Source: JBFHER01 sp041584055 (GTDB lineage: Bacteria; Bacteroidota; Bacteroidia; Bacteroidales; UBA5342). From it: 20,719 nt of DNA. The stretch is from NCBI GenBank assembly GCA_041584055.1, contig JBFHER010000041.1:1-20719 (forward strand), read 5' to 3'. A program made the translations under genes and the position numbers. Under the pieces are notes generated by a model that did no database searches, was not told where the DNA came from, and saw only the letters and a program-made list of their open reading frames with translations. Below are positions 7,704-13,225 of this stretch, in pieces; positions within the stretch are counted from its first letter, which is position 1; each line of letters starts with the position of its first letter.

Positions 7704-7895
7704 ATGATTATTGTTCCTGTAAAAGAAGGCGAAAACATCGAGAGGTCGTTAAAGAAATTTAAAAGAAAATTCGAGAAGACCGGTGTTGTTCGCGAATTAA
7801 GAACACGTCAGGCATATTTAAAACCTTCTGTTGTAAACAGAAAGCAGAAGCTTAAAGCAATTTACGTACAGCAATTGCAACAGGCAGAAGAGTAG
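7704..7895 (+). CDS. rpsU: Small ribosomal subunit protein bS21
   Basis: The protein is 63 aa, very basic, and starts MIIVPVKEGENIERSLKKFKRKFEKTG, a clear bS21. bS21 sits at the platform of the 30S subunit near the 3' end of 16S rRNA. In Bacteroidota it is known to help cover the anti-Shine-Dalgarno sequence together with bS18 and bS6. The length and the conserved SLKKFKRKFEKTG and RRQAYLKPS-like region (here RTRQAYLKPS) are normal. The start ATG is preceded by an A/T-rich leader with no Shine-Dalgarno, unlike the hpf gene nearby. It is followed by xerC/D after 68 nt, with a possible promoter in between and no visible terminator, so read-through into xerC and hpf is likely. Confidence 0.96.
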   Translation: MIIVPVKEGENIERSLKKFKRKFEKTGVVRELRTRQAYLKPSVVNRKQKLKAIYVQQLQQAEE

Positions 7896-7904
7896 GCTCG
7901 TTAT

Positions 7905-7935
7905 TTTGGGGTGATACTAAAATATCGTATATTCG
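7905..7935 (+). promoter_or_regulatory. Possible internal promoter for xerC/D and hpf
   Basis: TTTG at 7905-7908, a 19-nt spacer, then TATATTCG at 7928-7935, which matches TAnnTTTG at all fixed positions but one. The start point would be near 7940, about 25 nt before the recombinase ATG. This is weaker than the rpsU promoter. Confidence 0.4.
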
Positions 7936-7963
7936 TTTTGTAGGATTTACGAGACCCCGTTCA

Positions 7964-8845
7964 ATGACAATAGACGCTTTTTTAAAATATTTACAGTATG
8001 AGAAGAATTATTCTACTCATACTGTTTTTGCATATAAAAGAGATGTTAAACAGTTTATAGCATTTGTGGAAGCAGATGCTTGTTTGTTTTCTCCTGAAAA
8101 CATAGATGGGTCGGATTTGCGTCGCTGGATTGTCGACTTGATGGATAAAGGTAACACAGCGACCACTGTAAACAGAAAGATATCTTCTGTTAAAACTTTC
8201 TACAAGTACCTTCAGATGCATCAAGTGGTGCGTGTTAATCCGGTGACCGGAATTGCCGGCCCCAAGAAACCAAAACCACTGCCTCATTTTGTTAAAGCAG
8301 ATGAAATGGATCTGCTCTTCGACCGTGTCGGGTTTAAAGATGACTTTACCGGAACAAGGGATCGGCTTATTATGGATATGTTGTATTCAACTGGCATGCG
8401 GCTGTCAGAATTACAGCATCTGAAGCTGAAGGATGTTGACTTAGGTGCGGGGGTCGTTAAAGTGACCGGAAAAAGGAATAAGCAGCGCATCATACCATTG
8501 AATAAAAGCCTGGTTTGCAATCTGCAATCCTACCTTGAAAAAAGAAAGGAGATTTTATCAAACCAAAAGGAGTCTTTATTTGTTACATTGCAAGGAAACG
8601 AAGTGTATCCAAAACTTATTTATCGCGTTGTAAATAAATACCTGTCTATGATTACAACAATTTCAAAAAAGAGTCCGCACGTATTAAGGCATACGTTTGC
8701 CACCGTATTATTAAATAAAGGAGCCGATATAAATGTTGTAAAGTCGCTGTTAGGGCATGCAAATCTATCAGCAACGGAGGTCTATACACATAGTACCTTT
8801 GATGAATTAACTAAAATTTATAAACTTGCTCATCCCAGAGCATAA
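7964..8845 (+). CDS. xerC: Tyrosine recombinase XerC/XerD
   Basis: The protein is 293 aa with the two-domain layout of Xer recombinases: an N-terminal SAM-like core-binding domain (about 1-90, FLKYLQYEKNYSTHTVFAYKRD) and a C-terminal catalytic domain (about 105-293). All catalytic residues are present: R146 (TGMRLSEL), K170 (TGKRNKQR), H239 and R242 (PHVLRHTFA), H265 (LLGHANL), and nucleophile Y274 (EVYTH). The enzyme resolves chromosome dimers at dif by a paired XerC/XerD reaction on the DNA. Between rpsU and hpf this gene is a normal resident in Bacteroidota, so there is no reason to read it as an integrase of a mobile element; no att-like repeats flank it. Whether it is the XerC or the XerD partner cannot be decided without the second copy. 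Confidence 0.9.
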   Translation: MTIDAFLKYLQYEKNYSTHTVFAYKRDVKQFIAFVEADACLFSPENIDGSDLRRWIVDLMDKGNTATTVNRKISSVKTFYKYLQMHQVVRVNPVTGIAGPKKPKPLPHFVKADEMDLLFDRVGFKDDFTGTRDRLIMDMLYSTGMRLSELQHLKLKDVDLGAGVVKVTGKRNKQRIIPLNKSLVCNLQSYLEKRKEILSNQKESLFVTLQGNEVYPKLIYRVVNKYLSMITTISKKSPHVLRHTFATVLLNKGADINVVKSLLGHANLSATEVYTHSTFDELTKIYKLAHPRA

Positions 8846-8848
8846 ACC

Positions 8849-8855
8849 AAGGAGG
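8849..8855 (+). promoter_or_regulatory. Canonical Shine-Dalgarno sequence of hpf
   Basis: AAGGAGG lies six nt before ATG 8862, an ideal spacing. It decides the start of hpf and makes the longer in-frame reading from 8826 unlikely. No other gene in this window has anything comparable. Confidence 0.85.
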
Positions 8856-8861
8856 AGTATT

Positions 8862-9161
8862 ATGGATATTCGAATTAATTCCATTCATTTCGACCACACA
8901 GAGAAGTTGGGCGAATTCATCCAGAAAAAGGTGACAAAACTTGATAAGTATTTCGACAATATTATTTCTGCCGAAGTGTATTTAAAAGTTATAAAACCAG
9001 AAACTGCGAAGAATAAACATACAGAGTTGAAATTAGTTGTCCCGAACAGTGAGTTCTTCGCTGAGAAAGAAGCTGACACCTTCGAGGAGTCTGTGGATCT
9101 TGCAGTTGATGCACTGAAGAAACAGCTGGCAAAACACAAGGAAAAGCTTAAGGCGAAATAA
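8862..9161 (+). CDS. hpf: Ribosome hibernation-promoting factor, short HPF/RaiA type
   Basis: The protein is 99 aa, starting MDIRINSIHFDHTEKLGEFIQKKVTKLDKYFDNIISAEVYLKV, the beta-alpha-beta-beta-beta-alpha fold of the HPF/YfiA family, and ending in a lysine-rich helix (KKQLAKHKEKLKAK). It lacks the C-terminal dimerisation domain of long HPF, so it is of the short type. Such proteins bind the decoding centre of the 30S subunit in stationary phase or stress and idle the ribosome. The start at ATG 8862 follows a perfect AAGGAGG. It lies 16 nt after xerC/D and is probably in the same transcript as rpsU. A 12-bp terminator hairpin follows at 9273. The strong Shine-Dalgarno in a genome that otherwise avoids them is unusual and may be regulatory. 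Confidence 0.93.
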   Translation: MDIRINSIHFDHTEKLGEFIQKKVTKLDKYFDNIISAEVYLKVIKPETAKNKHTELKLVVPNSEFFAEKEADTFEESVDLAVDALKKQLAKHKEKLKAK

Positions 9162-9205
9162 TTTTCAGGCGGCTTCTTTAGTGGATTAACAGCACTTACA
9201 ACACA

Positions 9206-9260
9206 AATTATTTGTTCGTAAAAAAAAAGAGTAAAAAAGTTTTTGAGAAAACAAATAATT
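9206..9260 (+). repeat. 11-bp perfect inverted repeat
   Basis: AATTATTTGTT at 9206-9216 is the exact reverse complement of AACAAATAATT at 9250-9260, with a 33-nt A-rich interval. The right arm lies in the spacer between the -33 and -7 elements of the promoter at 9242-9271, so it could be an operator half-site, or part of a structure in the hpf 3' untranslated region. Confidence 0.5.
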
Positions 9261-9271
9261 CCATACATTTG
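9242..9271 (+). promoter_or_regulatory. Promoter candidate directly ahead of a terminator hairpin
   Basis: TTTG at 9242-9245, an 18-nt spacer, then TACATTTG at 9264-9271, matching the Bacteroidota consensus in full. The expected start point (about 9275) falls at the left arm of the terminator at 9273, so the promoter would make either a very short RNA or a read-through transcript into the tRNA block. Confidence 0.55.
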
Positions 9272-9272
9272 C

Positions 9273-9309
9273 AAACCGTTTCGTCAAGCGCTGTACGAAA
9301 CGGTTTTTT
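9273..9309 (+). terminator. Intrinsic terminator after hpf
   Basis: AAACCGTTTCGT (9273-9284) pairs perfectly with ACGAAACGGTTT (9295-9306) around a 10-nt loop, and the right arm runs into a T-tract ending at 9309. This is the strongest intrinsic terminator in the window and closes the rpsU-xerC-hpf transcript. Confidence 0.85.
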
Positions 9310-9406
9310 AGGGCTCTTTTTTTCGTGAGTTGATGGGAGAAAATGATTGTTTGAAAAGAAAATCAGCAAGATGATAAAAGTTATTTTTTTTAATGAAAAA
9401 ATCTTT

Positions 9407-9414
9407 TATATTTG
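9407..9414 (+). promoter_or_regulatory. -7 element of the tRNA-tuf promoter
   Basis: TATATTTG matches TAnnTTTG fully, 48 nt before tRNA-Tyr. The -33 region is only a T-run (9384-9391) without a clean TTTG. The sequence from its TTTG onward, TTTGCACTCC, is identical to that of the rpsU promoter. Confidence 0.6.
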
Positions 9415-9462
9415 CACTCCTTTTTGAAAAAAAAGAAATCGTTCATTTTATATTGAATTTTT

Positions 9463-9544
9463 GGGGAGATACCGAAGCGGTCAAACGGGGCAGACTGTAA
9501 ATCTGTTGGCTCAGCCTTCGTAGGTTCGAATCCTGCTCTCCCCA
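9463..9544 (+). tRNA. tRNA-Tyr (GTA)
   Basis: An 82-nt class II tRNA. The acceptor GGGGAGA pairs with TCTCCCC (9537-9543), and A9544 is the discriminator. The anticodon stem CAGA/TCTG holds the loop CTGTAAA with anticodon GTA at 9497-9499. There is a long variable arm and a normal TTCGAAT T-loop. CCA is not encoded. It is first in the tRNA-tuf transcript. Confidence 0.97.
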
Positions 9545-9550
9545 CAATGC

Positions 9551-9602
9551 AATTCTTCTAAGAATTAACAATGGGTGTTAAGCTCTTTAATTCTAAGAAT
9601 TA
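9551..9602 (+). repeat. Nested palindromes between tRNA-Tyr and tRNA-Gly
   Basis: AATTCTT-CT-AAGAATT (9551-9566) and TAATTCT-A-AGAATTA (9588-9602) are each palindromic and share the 12-mer TTCTAAGAATTA (9556-9567 and 9591-9602). The two copies can also pair with each other as a long stem with a 3-nt bulge. TTAACA/TGTTAA (9565-9570 with 9576-9581) forms a smaller inner hairpin. An RNA-processing site is a plausible reading. Confidence 0.55.
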
Positions 9603-9625
9603 GAAATTTATGCCTGGCATGAAAT

Positions 9626-9698
9626 GCGGGAGTAGCTCAGTTGATAGAGCATCAGCCTTCCAAGCTGAGGGTCGCGGGTTTGAGCCCCGTCTCCCGCT
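9626..9698 (+). tRNA. tRNA-Gly (TCC)
   Basis: The acceptor GCGGGAG pairs with CTCCCGC (9691-9697), with discriminator T9698. The anticodon stem TCAGC/GCTGA holds the loop CTTCCAA, with anticodon TCC at 9659-9661. D-arm and T-arm (GCGGG TTTGAGC CCCGT) are normal for glycine tRNA. CCA is not encoded. Confidence 0.96.
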
Positions 9699-9707
9699 CT
9701 TTTTATG

Positions 9708-9780
9708 TTCGGTGTAGCTCAATTGGCCAGAGTGTCCCGATTTATCGGGAGGGTCTTGGGTTAGAATCCCTCTTATGGCT
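9708..9780 (+). pseudogene. Degenerate tRNA-like element between tRNA-Gly and tRNA-Thr
   Basis: The element keeps the layout of a tRNA: TA then a GCTC D-stem (9717-9720) closing with GAGT, a T-loop and a 3' GGCT like that of the next tRNA. Several essentials are broken. The acceptor arms TTCGGTG and TTATGGC hardly pair. The T-loop is TTAGAAT, with the invariant C56 replaced by A. The T-stem has two mismatches. The anticodon arm is a perfect palindrome, TCCCGAT-TT-ATCGGGA (9735-9750), which cannot give a 7-nt anticodon loop. The 3' half most resembles tRNA-Thr (GGT), the next gene, so a decayed duplicate is the simplest explanation. A non-tRNA hairpin RNA element is the alternative. Confidence 0.65.
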
Positions 9781-9782
9781 CT

Positions 9783-9854
<72 letters not shown>

Positions 9855-9912
9855 CTTTAATAGAATGCAGAAAATAAAACTTTGATAATTAAACATACAA
9901 ATCGTTTGAGTT

Positions 9913-11100
9913 ATGGCTAAAGAACATTTTGACAGGTCCAAACCTCACGTTAACATTGGAACCATCGGTCACGTTGACCATGGTAAAACTACGTTAACTG
10001 CAGCAATCACAATTACTCTTGCAAAAAAGGGTCTTTGCGAAATTAAAAATTTTGATCAGATTGATAATGCCCCTGAAGAAAAAGAAAGAGGTATTACAAT
10101 TAATACTGCGCACGTAGAGTATGCAACAGAAAAACGTCATTATGCACACGTTGACTGTCCTGGTCACGCGGATTATGTGAAGAACATGGTTACTGGTGCT
10201 GCTCAAATGGATGGTGCGATTATTGTTGTGGCTGCGACCGATGGTCCTATGCCTCAAACACGTGAGCACATTTTGTTAGCGCGTCAGGTAAACGTTCCTC
10301 GTTTGGTTGTATTCATGAATAAAGTGGATATGGTTGACGATGCAGAATTACTTGAGCTCGTTGAAATGGAAATCCGTGAATTGTTAGACTTTTATGAGTT
10401 TGACGGAGACAATACACCTGTAATTCAGGGTTCTGCACTTGGTGCATTGAACGGAGAAGCAGTGTGGGAAGATAAAATCATGGAATTAATGGATGCTGTG
10501 GATGAGTGGATTCCACTACCTCCACGTGATATTGATAAGCCATTCCTGATGCCTGTTGAGGATGTATTCTCAATCACTGGACGTGGTACTGTTGCAACTG
10601 GTCGTATCGAAACCGGTATCATCAGAACTGGTGAAGAAATGCAAATTATCGGTCTGGGTGCAGAAGGTAAGAAAACAGTATGTACTGGTGTTGAGATGTT
10701 CCGTAAGATTCTTGACGAAGGTCAGGCTGGTGACAACGTAGGTCTGTTGCTTCGTGGTATCGATAAGAACGAAGTGAAGCGTGGTATGGTTATTACGCAT
10801 CCTAAAACTGTAACTCCTCATACGAAAGTAAAAGCTGAGGTTTACGTATTGAAAAAAGAAGAAGGTGGACGTCACACGCCGTTCCACAACAAATATCGTC
10901 CTCAGTTCTTCATCAGAACACTGGATGTTACAGGTGAAATTACCCTTCCTGAAGGAACAGAAATGGTAATGCCTGGAGATAACCTGACAATCACAGTTGA
11001 ATTGATTTACCCTGTTGCTTGTAACGTAGGTCTACGTTTTGCAATCCGCGAAGGTGGTAGAACAGTTGGAGCTGGTCAGATTACTGAGATCATCGCTTAA
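9913..11100 (+). CDS. tuf: Translation elongation factor Tu
   Basis: The protein is 395 aa. EF-Tu is the cytoplasmic GTPase that delivers aminoacyl-tRNA to the ribosome. G-domain motifs are intact: P-loop GHVDHGKT (19-26), the switch I region RGITINTAHVEY, DCPGHADY and NKVDM. Domains 2 and 3 follow, ending GRTVGAGQITEIIA, the usual C-terminus. The gene lies between tRNA-Thr and tRNA-Trp, the same neighbourhood as tufB of E. coli, and is probably co-transcribed with the tRNAs upstream. The start ATG has an A/T-rich leader without a Shine-Dalgarno. A hairpin with a T-run follows at 11120. Nothing about length or motifs is unusual. Confidence 0.99.
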   Translation: MAKEHFDRSKPHVNIGTIGHVDHGKTTLTAAITITLAKKGLCEIKNFDQIDNAPEEKERGITINTAHVEYATEKRHYAHVDCPGHADYVKNMVTGAAQMDGAIIVVAATDGPMPQTREHILLARQVNVPRLVVFMNKVDMVDDAELLELVEMEIRELLDFYEFDGDNTPVIQGSALGALNGEAVWEDKIMELMDAVDEWIPLPPRDIDKPFLMPVEDVFSITGRGTVATGRIETGIIRTGEEMQIIGLGAEGKKTVCTGVEMFRKILDEGQAGDNVGLLLRGIDKNEVKRGMVITHPKTVTPHTKVKAEVYVLKKEEGGRHTPFHNKYRPQFFIRTLDVTGEITLPEGTEMVMPGDNLTITVELIYPVACNVGLRFAIREGGRTVGAGQITEIIA

Positions 11101-11119
11101 TAAATATTATAACGATGTG

Positions 11120-11151
11120 AAAGTCCCGTCATTCGTTTGTCGGGACTTTTT
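11120..11151 (+). terminator. Terminator or attenuator between tuf and tRNA-Trp
   Basis: AAAGTCCCG (11120-11128) pairs perfectly with CGGGACTTT (11141-11149) across a 12-nt loop, and five T bases end the element (11147-11151). It starts 19 nt after the tuf stop and ends only two nt before tRNA-Trp. It may terminate part of the tuf transcript and lower expression of the genes that follow. Confidence 0.65.
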
Positions 11152-11153
11152 AC

Positions 11154-11226
11154 ACGGGTTTAGCTCAGTTGGTAGAGCACTGGTCTCCAAAACCAGGTGT
11201 CGGGAGTTCGAGTCTCTCAACCCGTG
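11154..11226 (+). tRNA. tRNA-Trp (CCA)
   Basis: The acceptor ACGGGTT pairs with AACCCGT (11219-11225), with discriminator G11226. The anticodon stem CTGGT/ACCAG holds CTCCAAA, with anticodon CCA at 11187-11189. D- and T-arms (GGAG TTCGAGT CTCT) are normal. It lies 20 nt before secE. The 3' CCA tail is not encoded. Confidence 0.96.
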
Positions 11227-11246
11227 CAATCTTTTATAAAAATACA

Positions 11247-11438
11247 ATGAAGTTAATACAAAACATAAAAGCCTCGTACGATGAGCTGATGAATAAAGTT
11301 AGTTGGCCGACGTGGCAGGAACTTATGAACAGTGCAGTAGTAGTATTAACAGCTTCCGTAATTATTGCACTGATCATCTTCGGTATGGATCAGGTCTTCA
11401 AACTCTTGATGAACGGTATCTATCAGGCAGTATACTAA
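11247..11438 (+). CDS. secE: Preprotein translocase subunit SecE
   Basis: The protein is 63 aa, the short single-span form of SecE. The conserved amphipathic segment NKVSWPTWQEL (16-26) precedes one transmembrane helix, about VVVLTASVIIALIIFGM (31-47). SecE clamps the SecY channel in the inner membrane. I chose ATG 11247 because the in-frame extension upstream reads through tRNA-Trp and because MKLIQNIKASYDELMNKVSWP fits the family. The secE-nusG order is universal in bacteria; nusG follows after 11 nt. Confidence 0.95.
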   Translation: MKLIQNIKASYDELMNKVSWPTWQELMNSAVVVLTASVIIALIIFGMDQVFKLLMNGIYQAVY

Positions 11439-11449
11439 ATTGATAAAGA

Positions 11450-11998
11450 ATGGCTGAAAAGTTAGAAAAGAATTGGTATGTGCTTAGAGCCATCGGTGGC
11501 AAAGAGAAAAAAGTTAAGGAATTGATCGAAAGTGAAATGGCCCTGACTGATCTTGGGAAATATGTTTCTCAGGTACTCATCCCCACCGAAAAAGTTTATC
11601 AGATCAGGAATGGCAAAAAAATCAGTAAGGAGAGAAACTATTTTCCAGGTTACATCTTAATTGAAGCTGCCCTCGTGGGTGAAGTGCCTCATACATTAAG
11701 AAACCTAACCAACGTAATCGGATTTCTTGGAGATGGAGGTGAGCTTCCAACCCCTTTAAGAATGTCTGAGGTAAACCGAATACTTGGGAAAGTAGATCAA
11801 CTCGCCGACACTGATGAAGAAATTGTTATTCCATACTTCGTAGGTGAAACCGTAAAAGTAATTGCAGGTCCGTTTAACGGATTTAACGGTATCATCGAAG
11901 AAGTGAGTGAAGAGAAGAAAAAACTGAAGGTAATGGTCAAGATCTTTGGTCGTAAAACGCCTCTGGAACTTGGCTTTATGGATGTAGAAAAAGAATAG
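11450..11998 (+). CDS. nusG: Transcription termination/antitermination factor NusG
   Basis: The protein is 182 aa. The N-terminal NGN domain (about 8-115) has WYVLRAIGGKEKKV and the NYFPGYILIE motif. The C-terminal KOW domain (about 128-182) has VGETVKVIAGPFNGFNGIIEEV. NusG rides on RNA polymerase, bridging the clamp formed by RpoB and RpoC, and contacts Rho or uS10 through its KOW domain. Its place before the ribosomal protein and rpo genes is the standard one. No insertion or truncation is seen. Confidence 0.97.
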   Translation: MAEKLEKNWYVLRAIGGKEKKVKELIESEMALTDLGKYVSQVLIPTEKVYQIRNGKKISKERNYFPGYILIEAALVGEVPHTLRNLTNVIGFLGDGGELPTPLRMSEVNRILGKVDQLADTDEEIVIPYFVGETVKVIAGPFNGFNGIIEEVSEEKKKLKVMVKIFGRKTPLELGFMDVEKE

Positions 11999-12056
11999 GG
12001 CGGTTACGCGCAGTTTGTTCTTTTTTATTTGAGAGTAAAAATTATAATAACTTATC

Positions 12057-12503
12057 ATGGCAAAAGAAGTTGCTGGACTAATTAAATTACAGATTAGAGG
12101 AGGTGCAGCTAATCCATCACCACCGGTAGGACCCGCATTGGGTGCGAAAGGGGTGAATATCATGGAATTCTGTAAGCAATTTAACGCCCGTACACAGGAC
12201 AAAGCTGGTAAAGTATTACCGGTTGTAATCACTGTATATGGTGATAAGTCGTTTGATTTTATCATTAAAACACCACCAGCTGCAGTGCAGTTGTTAGAAG
12301 CAGCAAAACTGAAAAGTGGATCTGCTGAGCCCAACAGGGTGAAGGTGGCAAAGGTAACCTGGGAACAGGTGAGAGCCATTGCAGAAGATAAAATGAGCGA
12401 TTTGAATTGTTTTACGATAGAATCTGCCATGAAAATGGTAGCTGGAACCGCCAGGAGTATGGGAATCACTATGAAAGGTGATTTTCCGGCTGATAATCAA
12501 TAA
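12057..12503 (+). CDS. rplK: Large ribosomal subunit protein uL11
   Basis: The protein is 148 aa. The N-terminal proline-rich segment NPSPPVGPALGAKGVNIMEFCKQFN is the uL11 hallmark, and the C-terminal rRNA-binding domain contains the family signature around RVKVAKVTWEQVRAIAEDKMSDLN. uL11 forms the base of the L7/L12 stalk and takes part in factor binding and stringent-response sensing. It follows nusG after 58 nt, in which I find no consensus promoter, and precedes rplA by 14 nt. Confidence 0.98.
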   Translation: MAKEVAGLIKLQIRGGAANPSPPVGPALGAKGVNIMEFCKQFNARTQDKAGKVLPVVITVYGDKSFDFIIKTPPAAVQLLEAAKLKSGSAEPNRVKVAKVTWEQVRAIAEDKMSDLNCFTIESAMKMVAGTARSMGITMKGDFPADNQ

Positions 12504-12517
12504 AACAGACGATTGAA

Positions 12518-13207
12518 ATGAGTAAATTAACTAAAAATCAAAAAGCTGCTTTAGAGAAGATTGATGCCGATAATGCTTATACTCTAAGTGAAGCTGCAAA
12601 GCTTGTAAAGGAAGTAACCTTTACAAAGTTTGATGCTTCAGTTGATATAGATGTTCGCTTAGGTGTTGACCCAAGAAAAGCTAACCAAATGGTAAGAGGT
12701 GTTGTTACACTTCCCCACGGAACAGGTAAAGAAACACGCGTTTTGGTAATGTGTACTCCCGACAAGGAGGAAGAAGCAAAAGCTGCTGGTGCCGATTACG
12801 TTGGTCTTGACGATTATGTTGAAAAGATCAAAGGTGGTTGGACAGATGTGGATGTGATTATCACAATGCCACCTGTGATGGGTAAAGTTGGTCAGTTAGG
12901 ACGTATTTTAGGTCCTCGTGGTTTGATGCCTAACCCTAAAAGTGGTACTGTTACGATGGAGATCGGAAAAGCCGTACAGGAAGTAAAAGCCGGTAAAATT
13001 GACTTTAAAGTTGATAAATACGGGATTGTACATGCTTCTGTAGGGAAAGTTTCTTTCAACGAAGAGCAGATCGCTGGCAATGTAAAAGAGTTTATTGAAA
13101 CGCTTTTAAAGCTCAAGCCAACCGCAGCTAAGGGTACATATATGAAAAGCATTTATCTTTCCAGTACTATGAGTCCTGGGATTAAACTGGACGTTAAGGA
13201 TCTTTAA
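12518..13207 (+). CDS. rplA: Large ribosomal subunit protein uL1
   Basis: The protein is 229 aa, the usual length. The signature GQLGRILGPRGLMPNPKSGTVT (about 126-147) is intact, as is VRGVVTLPHGTGK. uL1 forms the mobile L1 stalk near the E-site and in many bacteria represses its own rplK-rplA mRNA. I do not see a clear copy of the uL1 rRNA target ahead of rplK. It forms a tight pair with rplK (14 nt) and is followed by rplJ after 18 nt. Confidence 0.98.
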   Translation: MSKLTKNQKAALEKIDADNAYTLSEAAKLVKEVTFTKFDASVDIDVRLGVDPRKANQMVRGVVTLPHGTGKETRVLVMCTPDKEEEAKAAGADYVGLDDYVEKIKGGWTDVDVIITMPPVMGKVGQLGRILGPRGLMPNPKSGTVTMEIGKAVQEVKAGKIDFKVDKYGIVHASVGKVSFNEEQIAGNVKEFIETLLKLKPTAAKGTYMKSIYLSSTMSPGIKLDVKDL

Positions 13208-13225
13208 ACTAAAAAAGACTGAAAC

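Larger units (their letters stand above)
9162..9462 (+). other. Regulatory intergenic region between hpf and tRNA-Tyr
   Basis: These 301 bases carry no gene. In order they hold an 11-bp perfect inverted repeat (9206-9216 with 9250-9260), a full-consensus promoter (9242-9271), an immediately adjacent 12-bp terminator hairpin (9273-9309), then A/T-rich sequence and a second -7 element (9407-9414) that likely drives the tRNA-tuf block. The part between 9310 and 9400 shows nothing I can name beyond T-runs. Confidence 0.6.

Noticed and set aside
7964..8845. Tyrosine recombinase as the integrase of a mobile element
   Set aside because: It is a standard Xer-length protein in a conserved housekeeping setting with no cargo, att repeats or composition shift.
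8826..8861. In-frame upstream extension of hpf from a TTG, overlapping xerC/D
   Set aside because: ATG 8862 has a perfect AAGGAGG at ideal spacing and gives the family's normal N-terminus MDIRINSIHF.
8885..9274. 129-codon minus-strand ORF opposite hpf
   Set aside because: Mostly the antisense shadow of hpf; low-complexity F/S-rich translation and no promoter or ribosome site.
11169..11246. N-terminal extension of secE reading through tRNA-Trp
   Set aside because: It is a translation of the tRNA gene; the SecE family starts close to MKLIQNIK.
11756..12469. 237-codon minus-strand ORF opposite nusG and rplK
   Set aside because: It lies antisense to two well-conserved genes, spans their junction and has no recognisable domain or leader.
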